Shown: positions 8,701 to 16,850, counted from the stretch's first letter. The stretch is 17,400 nucleotides of DNA from Methanobacteriota archaeon (GCA_002707335.2 PAMN02000030.1:1-17400), one strand, 5' to 3'. The notes: generated by a model not told the origin, from the letters alone. Program-made: numbers and translations.

Positions 8701-11700
8701 CCTCTACATTCTGTTCCTGGGTTCTCACAATCAGTACCAACTACAATCAGATCAGAACCGTGATTTGTTGATGGACTGCCGCTGCCTAAGTAAGAGTCTC
8801 TGATGTTGGTGTGACCGAATTCAGGGACTTCGTTTCCAGTTTGGAAAGTGTATGTCCAAGTGTTGTCTCCGTTATCGAAGTGATCTACAGGGTTTCCAAG
8901 TGCGAATGTTCTTCTGCTAGATGAAGGCCCAGGTATTGAATTATTCAGTGCCTGAACCCACCATGTGTAAACTGTACCAGTTGTCAAGTTATCAGAGAAG
9001 GTAAATGTTGTACCAGATATCTCTGGAGATGTTGCAGATGCGTATCTGTATTGATTACTTCCATCAGAGAATGTTACAACATATCCAGTTGCATTGGTTA
9101 CACTATTCCAAGTCAATTGCGGTTTATCCATCGATGTGAGTACCCATTCAGTGTTGTTGTACAGTACAGCGCCGTCATCTGGATAGGTCAAGGTTGGTTG
9201 CCCCGGAGGAATGATTCCTGCTGTATTGTCAACATACTCTAAAGTCAAGTTAGGTCTGTTTGATATGTCTGATGCAGAATTGTCGTAGAATTTATGGGTT
9301 GAACCAGGTGTTCCAACAGCCTTTAGCATAATAGTAAGTGTGCTATTTCCATTAGCGATATTCGATTGTGCTAATGAAGTGATGTCCCAAACTTGTGTAG
9401 TACTTTGAGATACTAAAATGGTAGATCTTGTAATCTCGCTTGAAGAACAGGAAGGAGAATTATTCCATGTTGTAGCTGTTTCAGTGAATGAATCACACGC
9501 ATGTGCGCTTACAGTCAAGGCAGAAGTTCCAGTTACGTTGAATCTTTCTAGCGACAGTAATGCATTTGTTGGGGTCATTGCGGCAGGGAACGGAAGTTCT
9601 GATAGGTCGAAATCTATCAAAATTCTAGACTCACCTGTACCAGTTGATGAAATTCCAAGTGTAAGATAACCATCTGATTCTAGATTTGTTGATGCTTGAT
9701 TTGAATCTATAGTAGCATCAGGTACATTTGGTAAGTTTCCAGACTCAATGAATACTGCACCTTGGAATAGATTGACGGTTACATTTCCATTTCCATCGTC
9801 AACACCGACTGTTTTCGGTACTCGGTAACTGTTTACATCTGACCATTTCCCTAATCTGTGGTCTTGTTCGGCACGAACTCTCCAATAAATCCAACCATCA
9901 TTAGCAACCAAATCGTCTACTGTGTATGATAAATTTCCATAATCCCATGTTCCATTGAATGTCGAACTGTTTGATAAATCCAATAATTGTTTGAGGGATT
10001 CGTTGGTGAAGGTTTTGTCAGTTGATATCTCTGCTATCCAACGAGTTTCGTTACTTTCAGCCGAGGTCCAGTTGTATGTCGTACCATCAGCACCGGTTAG
10101 TCCTGATGCTGTTTCGTTCCATAGAGTACTGCCATCCAATGGTAATAGCCCAGTAGGTGCCGAAGGTAGCCATTGGTTACCTGTCCTCCAAGTTAATTCT
10201 AAATTAGGTCTTCGGGATTCATCTAATGTGTAATCACTACTAGCAAATTGCCATGAATCAGAAGTCGTTGTGGCTATGAAGAACATCAAATTGACCATAT
10301 CTGCTCCAGATGCATGTGCGTGCTGAACAGCATAAGTAATGTCAAAATCTATCGATGCATCGTTGTATGAAATTACTTTAGATGCAAATGGTACATCACA
10401 TCTATCTGTAGGCCAAGAAGTACCAGCGCCTCTTGGGCTATTGAATGAAACATTCTCATTCCAGTCATCCATAACTTCACATATTCCTACGGTTACATTT
10501 TCTTGATTGTTCAGTCCACCTGATAATCTGTACAGGCTCAAATGTGCTTCTGTGAATTCGAACGAACCAGGTATAGGTAGGTTAGACCAATCTACCTGAA
10601 TTAGCAATTGACTGTAGTGGTTAGTCGAAGTTGTCGCAGTCGATCTTCCCATTGATAGGATTGTTGATGATTCAAACATTGTGTTTGATGTTCCCGAATC
10701 GATAAACGAATCCATAAATATTGCAGGATAACTCATTGAAGGAACAATCTGTCCTTCTTGCAGAGATATATCTGCATCGGTTGAATTGATTAAATTCCCA
10801 GTTTCCTTTGGTACGTGGAAAATTGTTTCAGCACCTCTTGCTCCAAGTATGTCATCTGTAATTGGTTGTACGAACCATTTGTATGTTTCAGCATCACTGA
10901 GGTTGAATTGAGGAGTCCATGAATTATTTGTCAGGTCCCATCCTTCAGTACTGAATCTACTATCATAGACTGTCCATCCTTGTCTTTGGTCAGAATAATC
11001 ATTCCAAATGTATAGTCTCCAATCATCGATTGAACTTGATGAATGGTTCCAAGTAAATGTTGGAGTGATGTTCGGCAACAATGCATGGGATGAAACATTC
11101 CATACAATCTCATTGTTCATTGGCATATTGTTGTTTCCTGCAGTTTGTGGGGCAGTTGCATTTCCGGTTGCCCATGTCATGTTTATCCACGGTCTTTCAG
11201 AAGAAGCACCGTCTGAGGAACTGAAGTATGTCGGGCCTTCGCCATCGGTTCCAACGAGCATGATTGACATGTGAGAGTCTCCGTTTGCGAGTGCCTGCTG
11301 GACAATTTCTGTAACATCAAAAGTCATCCAATCCGCTATTTTAGATTGTTGAATGTCAGCAATGTATCCACGGTCGCCAACTCCGTTGGCTCCAGGTAGA
11401 GACCAGTTGTTTACGCCATCGTAAGTCATTCCGTTAGCACTGCTATTCCACGCAACAGTTGCAGGGTGAATTGAAACAAAGTTGTCAGAATCAGATGATG
11501 TTTGAGAGTAAAGATTCAGGGTAACGTTCTTGATGTGTGCATTTTGTGGATTAGGAAGTTCTGTCAATGGAATTTTCATTAATCCAGTCGCTAGCTCGCC
11601 TGCGTTACTTCCGCTTGATCCAACCATCATTGATGTAGAAGTGAATTGGCTGGAGGTGTTCCCCACTCCTACGTTAGAGACCCAAGAATCAATGAAATTT

Positions 11701-14700
11701 GGTAGGTTTAGGGATGGCATGGCTTCTCTATGGTGTAATTCAATAGCGGTAGTATTCGAGTCAATAGCCCAGGTTGTTAAATCAGGGAGCAAGAAGTTGT
11801 AAACAGATGACCAGTTTCCAATTTGATTGGTTACGCTAGTAGCTCTTACTCTCCAGTACCACGTCTTTCCAGTCTGCAAATCAGTTTGAACATCATAAGT
11901 TGAATTATTTACATCGAAACCTGTGTCTGTCCAACTCGTTGCCATTATCAATCCTGGTGAATCAAAGGTAGGACTTGTGTCTAACTCGACAGACCATCCT
12001 CCAACCGATGTACCAGTTGTACTGTAATTCCAACCGAGTTCAGGTTTCGTATCTGGTGCAGGATTTATTCCGCTGTCAACAGCCCATGAGCCGTTAAGTG
12101 GTGTTTGCGGCATTGGCGTATCTGGTATTGCATTTGAACCAGGAACATAAACAAAGGAAATTTCAGGTCTGTTTGCCGAGTTTATATTGTTGCCAAAGAA
12201 GAAGATATCACGATTATTTCCAGTACCCGAGCCTATCATCGAAAATATCATGTCAACTTGTCTGCCTTCACGCATTGCGTTCTGAACTGCAAGCGTGACG
12301 TCAAACTCAACCCAATCCCCGCTGGAATAAGAGTTGCCTATGTTTACCGTATCCAACAAACTGCTTCTTTCCCAGCCCTTTGCTCCAGAGGTTCCCCAAG
12401 CGTTAACTCCGTCATATTTTGCCCAAGTAGCACTTTCTTCTGTCCAATTGTGTTGGTTACTTTCCCAAACACCAATAGATGGGTTTCCAGATGGATTGCT
12501 TGAAAGTCTGAATTTGAATGTTGCAGTTTTTACTGCATATCCAGATGGCAATAGGTGCGATGTTAGGTCACATCCCATCAAGTAAGAGGTTTCAGCAGGG
12601 AATGTATTGTATGAGATACTCATTTCATATTCATCGTTATAATTTGTGTTTGGGTCTCCGCTATCGATGTAGGTGTCTTCACAATTAGGTGCATCTTTCA
12701 AGGTTGTAGCATTGCCATGTGATAGTCTCATTCTTCTCTCATCATTTTGGATGTATTCGGATTCTAGAGAAGAAACAAGGAACGAAGATGCATTCCACCA
12801 AGAGTGATGGTTTGTAGTAGAATCTTGCTGAGCTACTCTCCAGTGGTACATTACGCCGTCATTTAGCGCTTGGTTACTATCGAAGGTCCAATTTCCATCG
12901 GTTTCTGAAAATTCTGTTGTGCTTGCAGTATTGAAAGAGTGAATAACATCTCTGAATTCAACGTCGGAAGCAACTTCAAGAATCATATCACCTGTCCATG
13001 AAATACTTCCATCCCACTCTAGGGAAGGCATTGTGTTTGCGCTAAGGTTGTCGTTAGATACATTCCATACTCCATGTCCATCCAATGGCAGGTTTTGAGT
13101 CGGAATCACAGGGGATCCTGTACTATCCCAATCATATGTGATTTGGAGTTCAGGTGCTTCACATTCAAACCCTTCATTTGAACATAACTTAACCGACGTA
13201 GAAGAGGAAACGTCTTCCATCCAGGATGAAGCAACCAGCATTAGTTCAATTGAGGATTCTGGTGTTTCACCTGCTGCAAGTGCTGCGGCGTAATTATCAA
13301 TCCAATATTGAATTGCAACCGTTAGATTGACTTCGATAGTTGATGATGATTGATTTCCAGTAAAGTTTCCAACAGACATACTGGTTACCCTACCGCCATC
13401 TTTCCAAGCATTACTCCCATCATATTTCTTCCATGTCACACCTGATTCAGTCCAATCATTGTTTTCCATGATGTGGAATGAAACATCGGCTCCGTCCAAA
13501 TTGGCGTTTCTTTCAAATGACAGAGTCGCAGATTGAATTGATGAGTTTTGGTGCATACCAATATCATCCAGATTTAATCTTATCAGTCCATATTGCTGAC
13601 TGGTTGAATGCGAGCCGACAGTGATGTTACCATCTGATCCATAATTTGTGTTAGATAGTCCTCCTAACGAATCAACATAAGCATCTTCAATGCTGTTTTC
13701 CATAAGTTGGAGACTGCTGTAGTTTACTGTGAAAGTTGCTAGGCCGTTAGACAATGAAATATCATGATTAGGAAGATGGAAATTACCCGTCTGCCAATCT
13801 CCTATTGTTCCGCTAGAATCAATTGCTCTCATTCGATAATTCATTGTACTTCCATTTGAAAATGGGTTCGATTGTGGAACAAGCATAGTCCCAGAAGATG
13901 CACCTATGGTGAATAGTGTATTGTTGTCATCAGAATTGAAATACCAAGCCTCTTCATTACCTTTGAATGAATCATAGAGAGAGAATTGAACCTGCGCTCC
14001 ATTTCCTGAGGCGCTATCCCAAGAAACAGCAGGATGTAGGTCTGCAGTCAACGCAAATTCAGTAGAATCCATCAGGGCAGAGCCGTTCTCAACAAAAGTA
14101 GGAGACATTGATCCTCCGCTGGTATGAGTTCCGGTTTGGTGAACAATTTCGAGTGAGGGTTGATTTGTTGTCGCTTCTGACATTGAACATTGGTAAATCG
14201 GTCCCAATGCTGTTATCAGCAGATTTATTGTACTTCTTGAATTGATAATTGCATCCTGCGCATATTCAGTTACGTTGATTGAAAAAGTTTGATTTCCATA
14301 TCCATAAGTAGGAACAGACCATATTTCTCTGTCCTGTCCACCATCTGCTCCTGGTTCATTCCAGTTCACACCGTTATCGCTAGATTGCCATGTTGCGTTT
14401 GATTCACTCCATGATTGTTTCAGCCTTGTTGGATAGATTGTGATAGAGTCAAGATCGTTTTGATTAATTCCACATGTTAGTTCGAGAACAGCAGATAGTA
14501 CCTTGTCACCTGAAGGCACTGTATTATTGAACTCGATTAGAATTCTTGATTCAGATGAAGAATTACCCCCAAATCCAACTTCGGTATCGCTTCCGTAATT
14601 CCCCGTAGGGTTTGACGAATCAATAGCAGTGTCCTTGCTTACAGATATGTTCGAAGTAGTTTTTTGAATTATATCAACCTCTTCCAATACATCTTGTTTC

Positions 14701-14804
14701 CACTCTGGAATGGCTTCTGGTAATGCTAAATCGGCAAAAATAAACATTAGTGCTAAAGCAATTGAGACTACAACTTTTCGGGGGTTAGTTCCGTTCGGTG
14801 ACAT
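5739..14804 (-). CDS. Giant (3021-residue) cell-surface protein: seven DNRLRE-type domains, six FnIII-like domains, eight Ig-like units, membrane anchor, acidic tail
   Basis: The N-terminus has a signal peptide (RK, then VVVSIALALMFIFADLAL). Seven DNRLRE-type domains begin near residues 56, 373, 707, 1036, 1364, 1695 and 1998. Each starts with a D-[ST/AY]-x-[IV]-D-S-like strand and asymmetric N-x-G segment, contains W-x-E-x2-x-T-W, and ends with RP-x-[IL]-hydrophobic. Between them lie FnIII-like domains with Y-x-WRVRA and a G-x-WS strand. Residues about 2178-2915 are eight Ig-like units. A membrane helix (about 2919-2939) is followed by a cytoplasmic tail with a run of Asp and Glu (2945-2962), a Pro-rich stretch, and an aromatic motif W2998-x2-D-x2-G with Trp 3016. 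DNRLRE domains occur in archaeal surface proteins and polysaccharide-active enzymes, and some bind carbohydrate; adhesion or polysaccharide capture is therefore inferred. All 16 cysteines fall in eight local pairs. No enzyme domain was seen. It is the first gene of a two-gene operon. Confidence 0.88.
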   Translation of the reverse strand: MSPNGTNPRKVVVSIALALMFIFADLALPEAIPEWKQDVLEEVDIIQKTTSNISVSKDTAIDSSNPTGNYGSDTEVGFGGNSSSESRILIEFNNTVPSGDKVLSAVLELTCGINQNDLDSITIYPTRLKQSWSESNATWQSSDNGVNWNEPGADGGQDREIWSVPTYGYGNQTFSINVTEYAQDAIINSRSTINLLITALGPIYQCSMSEATTNQPSLEIVHQTGTHTSGGSMSPTFVENGSALMDSTEFALTADLHPAVSWDSASGNGAQVQFSLYDSFKGNEEAWYFNSDDNNTLFTIGASSGTMLVPQSNPFSNGSTMNYRMRAIDSSGTIGDWQTGNFHLPNHDISLSNGLATFTVNYSSLQLMENSIEDAYVDSLGGLSNTNYGSDGNITVGSHSTSQQYGLIRLNLDDIGMHQNSSIQSATLSFERNANLDGADVSFHIMENNDWTESGVTWKKYDGSNAWKDGGRVTSMSVGNFTGNQSSSTIEVNLTVAIQYWIDNYAAALAAGETPESSIELMLVASSWMEDVSSSTSVKLCSNEGFECEAPELQITYDWDSTGSPVIPTQNLPLDGHGVWNVSNDNLSANTMPSLEWDGSISWTGDMILEVASDVEFRDVIHSFNTASTTEFSETDGNWTFDSNQALNDGVMYHWRVAQQDSTTNHHSWWNASSFLVSSLESEYIQNDERRMRLSHGNATTLKDAPNCEDTYIDSGDPNTNYNDEYEMSISYNTFPAETSYLMGCDLTSHLLPSGYAVKTATFKFRLSSNPSGNPSIGVWESNQHNWTEESATWAKYDGVNAWGTSGAKGWERSSLLDTVNIGNSYSSGDWVEFDVTLAVQNAMREGRQVDMIFSMIGSGTGNNRDIFFFGNNINSANRPEISFVYVPGSNAIPDTPMPQTPLNGSWAVDSGINPAPDTKPELGWNYSTTGTSVGGWSVELDTSPTFDSPGLIMATSWTDTGFDVNNSTYDVQTDLQTGKTWYWRVRATSVTNQIGNWSSVYNFLLPDLTTWAIDSNTTAIELHHREAMPSLNLPNFIDSWVSNVGVGNTSSQFTSTSMMVGSSGSNAGELATGLMKIPLTELPNPQNAHIKNVTLNLYSQTSSDSDNFVSIHPATVAWNSSANGMTYDGVNNWSLPGANGVGDRGYIADIQQSKIADWMTFDVTEIVQQALANGDSHMSIMLVGTDGEGPTYFSSSDGASSERPWINMTWATGNATAPQTAGNNNMPMNNEIVWNVSSHALLPNITPTFTWNHSSSSIDDWRLYIWNDYSDQRQGWTVYDSRFSTEGWDLTNNSWTPQFNLSDAETYKWFVQPITDDILGARGAETIFHVPKETGNLINSTDADISLQEGQIVPSMSYPAIFMDSFIDSGTSNTMFESSTILSMGRSTATTSTNHYSQLLIQVDWSNLPIPGSFEFTEAHLSLYRLSGGLNNQENVTVGICEVMDDWNENVSFNSPRGAGTSWPTDRCDVPFASKVISYNDASIDFDITYAVQHAHASGADMVNLMFFIATTTSDSWQFASSDYTLDESRRPNLELTWRTGNQWLPSAPTGLLPLDGSTLWNETASGLTGADGTTYNWTSAESNETRWIAEISTDKTFTNESLKQLLDLSNSSTFNGTWDYGNLSYTVDDLVANDGWIYWRVRAEQDHRLGKWSDVNSYRVPKTVGVDDGNGNVTVNLFQGAVFIESGNLPNVPDATIDSNQASTNLESDGYLTLGISSTGTGESRILIDFDLSELPFPAAMTPTNALLSLERFNVTGTSALTVSAHACDSFTETATTWNNSPSCSSSEITRSTILVSQSTTQVWDITSLAQSNIANGNSTLTIMLKAVGTPGSTHKFYDNSASDISNRPNLTLEYVDNTAGIIPPGQPTLTYPDDGAVLYNNTEWVLTSMDKPQLTWNSVTNATGYVVTFSDGSNQYRYASATSPEISGTTFTFSDNLTTGTVYTWWVQALNNSIPGPSSSRRTFALGNPVDHFDNGDNTWTYTFQTGNEVPEFGHTNIRDSYLGSGSPSTNHGSDLIVVGTDCENPGTECRGVIALDNSQVPLPLAANIHSVSVELQVETAPQSGFNLNVHRLLTSAWNQAGSTWDSSSSGNPWSAGGMAAGVEYDATPISTTYVSQSTTEITLEIGYEGMLMDGDHGWIIIGSGYGGSPSFVKFYSSESAQSLKPKISLNYTDVDDILISPVAQSTDADTNVQFSHILQDVLGANIAGQVEWSASNGAIDSAGIYTPELVGTHNVTACFGVICRSTTISVTPGLPVLLVVSDTEETITADESFEIVAHVQDQHGNIVSGQAISYTPTNGTMAGAIFQPYETGIQTVEVEWNGQTIDVEITVDGGAPVYYMTTGCESIIKAGTTCTLVWTLHDQYGNILDLADGGGITWNAGGGIFTESNGTYFATTVGSYNITMQSTQGINYTIPVTVEHGEMASLEIIASSNSVTADDIVWLNTTRIDIMGNRLPVLIPLANWTTSDGMIYEGQPAEWHAQRRGNKSITASYAGMDTTVNVLVSEGAITDLILIIDSVDSTGDLIEMTADEEITVKVKARDYDENKWTVQVAWSVLHTQYNDQSVLMDLTYGSQTRFSPVYASDSLYTLVGTYSDENVTLEANITISVDHGLLLEIDFLSPTTSTPNIDADDELTFIPKLTDADENEIDPARLTYTLWKVDDGELTEPENITSIIVGNGGVWEATTVGEWAISAWNISKNPITNAPYNITETVYITVGNGKAVTVDIDVVADTAKAGDVYPITITGTDDDGNQFLESVIWTKDNKGVPQSTISGTGGYYNFSATTAGVHTFKYRSPSGAESEWTVTVSPHQTVAVINLTILESNVPQLESFRIEVKTYDGWENQIPVPPETVVKLTGRMTAEREGQTGNWTITTLDDGEQSVTIAVHNKEETGKIMVDGTFLGFFEAGGTLYYAGGVLAILVMIVLLVVIIMVLRSGESDYDDDDDEYDDDEEEEEQASRPTAGPSGPPPTIVEPQREDWMSDLRMDDDGTAWAEDQNGNWYYQEPGSNDWESWDD

Positions 14805-14831
14805 TGGGCTCGACTCATCTACTCAGGAAGG

Positions 14832-14850
14832 GGTATAGTTTCCTTTCGGC
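14832..14850 (-). promoter_or_regulatory. Candidate BRE/TATA promoter of the giant surface-protein gene
   Basis: Read on the minus strand, a CGAAAG block (14848-14843), like an archaeal TFB-recognition element, is followed by AACTATAC (14840-14833), like a TATA box. Its centre is about 32 nt before the ATG at 14804. With the usual TATA-to-start distance this gives a leader of only a few nucleotides. No Shine-Dalgarno sequence is seen before the ATG, which agrees with a nearly leaderless transcript. Confidence 0.45.
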
Positions 14851-14851
14851 T

Positions 14852-14870
14852 AGCCACCCGTAGGGTGGCT
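14852..14870. promoter_or_regulatory. Perfect 8-bp inverted repeat in the divergent intergenic region
   Basis: AGCCACCC (14852-14859) and GGGTGGCT (14863-14870) are exact inverted copies separated by GTA. The repeat adjoins the candidate BRE of the giant gene on its upstream side and lies 66 bp before the ATG of the RFC gene. A dimeric regulator site shared by the divergent genes, or an RNA hairpin in a long RFC leader, are both possible. Confidence 0.5.
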
Positions 14871-14936
14871 GCCAAGAATTAGATCCTATCCGTTCAAAGC
14901 GAAGGTTCAAAGTTGTCCAGTTTTGACAGGCATACA

Positions 14937-15890
14937 ATGAGCGAACTTTGGGTTGAAAGGCACCGTCCTCAAACCGTTTCTGACATAAGGGGTCAGACCT
15001 CAGTTGTCCAAAGATTGGCTTCCTATGCAAAGGTTTCCGATTTTCCTCATCTTCTTTTTGCAGGTCCGCCTGGAACCGGGAAAACCACTGCTGCAATGGC
15101 ATTAACAAGAGATGTATTTGGAGAAGATTTCAGAAACAATCTGTTGGAAATGAACGCCAGTGACGAAAGAAAGCTTGAAAGTATACGTTCAAAAGTCAAA
15201 CAATTTGCTAGAACGTCTCCATATGGAAACGCGAAATTTAAGATAATATTCTTAGATGAAGCAGACGCTTTAACTCATGATGCTCAAGGAGCTTTGAGGA
15301 GAATAATGGAACAGTATGCTCAGACCTGCAGGTTTATTCTTTCTTGCAATTATTCTAGCAAAATAATAGAACCAATTCAAAGCAGGTGTGCGGTTTTCAG
15401 ATTCAGACCTTTACCTGATTCAGAGGTTATGAATCAAGTCATAGATGTTGCAAAAACTGAAGGTGTTTCACTAGCAAATGATGCCGCAGAAGCACTTGTG
15501 AGAATCTCTCAAGGTGACCTAAGAAAAGCAATAACAGCTCTACAAGTTGCAGCCGCACTAGAAACAAATGTTTCGAGGGAATTAATCTACGAGACTAGTG
15601 CAACAGCACCTCCTGAAACACTGCATCAATACCTAATGGCTTGCAGACAAGATGGATTCCATGCAGCAAGAAGAAGATTGAGGGAAATTTTAGACCGATA
15701 TGGCTTGGCAGGTACCGATTTTGTGAATCAATTACACAGGGAACTCTATGGAGCGGATTTCCTATCCGAGATTCAAAAATTAGAACTTACTGAATTGATG
15801 GCTGAAATTGATTTCAGATTGGTTGAAGCTGGTGGAGAGTCAATTCAACTCGATGCATTGACTGCAAGGCTTTCAAAACTACTCGCTTAA
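14937..15890 (+). CDS. rfcS: Replication factor C small subunit (archaeal clamp loader)
   Basis: The 317-residue protein is the usual length for archaeal RFC small subunits, which with the large subunit load the PCNA sliding clamp onto primed DNA using ATP. It opens with ELWVERHRPQTVSDIRGQ, the standard RFC N-terminus. Walker A GPPGTGKT is at 43-50, Walker B with the DEAD box FLDEAD at 105-110, sensor 1 around Asn 138 (ILSCNYSSKI), and the arginine-finger SRC motif at 149-151. The RFC box NASDER is at 73-78. The C-terminal third is helical, as expected for the oligomerising collar. ATG 14937 was chosen over the in-frame TTG at 14913 because family members start at this point; only a weak AGG precedes it. 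The gene is divergent from the giant surface gene and its last 12 bp overlap the end of the opposing gene. Confidence 0.96.
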   Translation: MSELWVERHRPQTVSDIRGQTSVVQRLASYAKVSDFPHLLFAGPPGTGKTTAAMALTRDVFGEDFRNNLLEMNASDERKLESIRSKVKQFARTSPYGNAKFKIIFLDEADALTHDAQGALRRIMEQYAQTCRFILSCNYSSKIIEPIQSRCAVFRFRPLPDSEVMNQVIDVAKTEGVSLANDAAEALVRISQGDLRKAITALQVAAALETNVSRELIYETSATAPPETLHQYLMACRQDGFHAARRRLREILDRYGLAGTDFVNQLHRELYGADFLSEIQKLELTELMAEIDFRLVEAGGESIQLDALTARLSKLLA

Positions 15891-16730
15891 TTCTGGAATT
15901 TCTTCAACAACTAACGTCATTTTGACTGTTCGGGTATTTGTCCAAGGATCTCCGTCCTCAACAACATCTACTGTTACATCATATGTTCCTGCAGAAAGCG
16001 AATCAGGGATAGCAACAGCAACCGGATAGTCAATTGCTTTGTGGGTTCGAACAGGGTCGAGTGCCTTGTCATCAATCACTGAAATTGCCACCCATGAATT
16101 ATTCAATGATTCTTCGCTCCAATCTGCATTGATTGTGTATGTTGCGCCAGATGCCAAGACATTGTCTGAGAATGACAAAACTAAGTAATGCTGACCAGTG
16201 TAATTTTCAAGAATAGTAACTTTATCCTTTGATGATTTATCATATTCAAACCCATCCTCGGATTCTGATATAATTCCCCAACCGCTATCAACTTGCGGTG
16301 CAACGATATCTGCAAATGGTGCGTTTGTAAGAATAAACGTTAGAGCAAGCCATGTAAAAACATGTAGAAATGATGCTTTGAACCAAGTTCCTTTGGTATA
16401 ATGTTCAACAAATTTTTCTGATAGTATCGCTCTGTGCAATGAGGGTAATATGAAAATACACATTAGAGGTAAAAACCACAAGAGATCTGGGCTATCTTGA
16501 GATGATGGCATTGCAACATAACGCATCAATAATGCAATAGTTGCTCCAAATCCAAGGACAAGCCACATTGAAACCGTATCTGCTTTTTCTTTAGCAACGT
16601 GCTTTACTGGGTCAAAAGACTCTATTCCAAGGTCTGCTCCAGAGCGATTTTTCTTTCGCTCTTTGGTACCAGTGCCACGATTTTTCCTTTCGGTCGCAGC
16701 AGCAGCCAAAGCAGTGTTGATGTCTACCAT
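15879..16730 (-). CDS. Unrecognised membrane protein with three helices and a C-terminal outer domain
   Basis: I do not recognise the family. From ATG 16730 it has 283 residues. The frame stays open to a TTG at 16778, but the AT-rich block at 16772-16796 fits a promoter that would exclude that start, and a partial GGATG lies 5 nt before ATG 16730. Residues 1-50 are basic and polar (KNRGTGTKERKKNR). Three membrane helices follow, at roughly 53-75, 81-103 and 117-140. Residues about 145-283 are a soluble, beta-rich region. Its last strands (AIPDSLSAGTYDVTVDV and MTLVVEEIP) resemble an Ig-like or secreted domain. The basic N-terminus is expected inside, and three helices then put the C-terminal domain outside. 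It is convergent with the RFC gene, sharing 12 bp. A link to the envelope is inferred from topology alone. Confidence 0.75.
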   Translation of the reverse strand: MVDINTALAAAATERKNRGTGTKERKKNRSGADLGIESFDPVKHVAKEKADTVSMWLVLGFGATIALLMRYVAMPSSQDSPDLLWFLPLMCIFILPSLHRAILSEKFVEHYTKGTWFKASFLHVFTWLALTFILTNAPFADIVAPQVDSGWGIISESEDGFEYDKSSKDKVTILENYTGQHYLVLSFSDNVLASGATYTINADWSEESLNNSWVAISVIDDKALDPVRTHKAIDYPVAVAIPDSLSAGTYDVTVDVVEDGDPWTNTRTVKMTLVVEEIPELSE

Positions 16731-16771
16731 CAGAGCATCCGGTAAGATGACAGTGAATGAAGGCTGTGGTT

Positions 16772-16796
16772 GTTTCAATTAAATTTTGAATTTTCT
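16772..16796. promoter_or_regulatory. AT-rich block between the membrane-protein gene and tRNA-Met
   Basis: This nearly GC-free stretch contains TTAAATTTTG and its reverse-strand counterpart AAAATTTAATTG. On the minus strand it lies about 46-60 nt before ATG 16730, and on the plus strand about 60 nt before the mature tRNA end. It could provide a TATA box for either or both genes. No clear TFB element was seen. Confidence 0.3.
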
Positions 16797-16850
16797 ACAG
16801 ATGATTATGCCGCATTATTCAAAGAGGGGTGGGCGGTGGGCAGGCTACAT

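Noticed and set aside
5739..14804. Many short plus-strand frames opposite the giant gene
   Set aside because: They are antisense shadows of a low-stop-codon repetitive gene; none shows a recognisable domain or start signal.
5739..14804. Giant frame as an assembly or repeat artefact
   Set aside because: The repeat units have diverged strongly at DNA level, the frame is unbroken with consistent domain order, and signal peptide and anchor are both in place.
14913..14936. TTG start for the RFC gene
   Set aside because: The eight extra residues are not part of the family N-terminus, and ATG 14937 gives the usual start and length.
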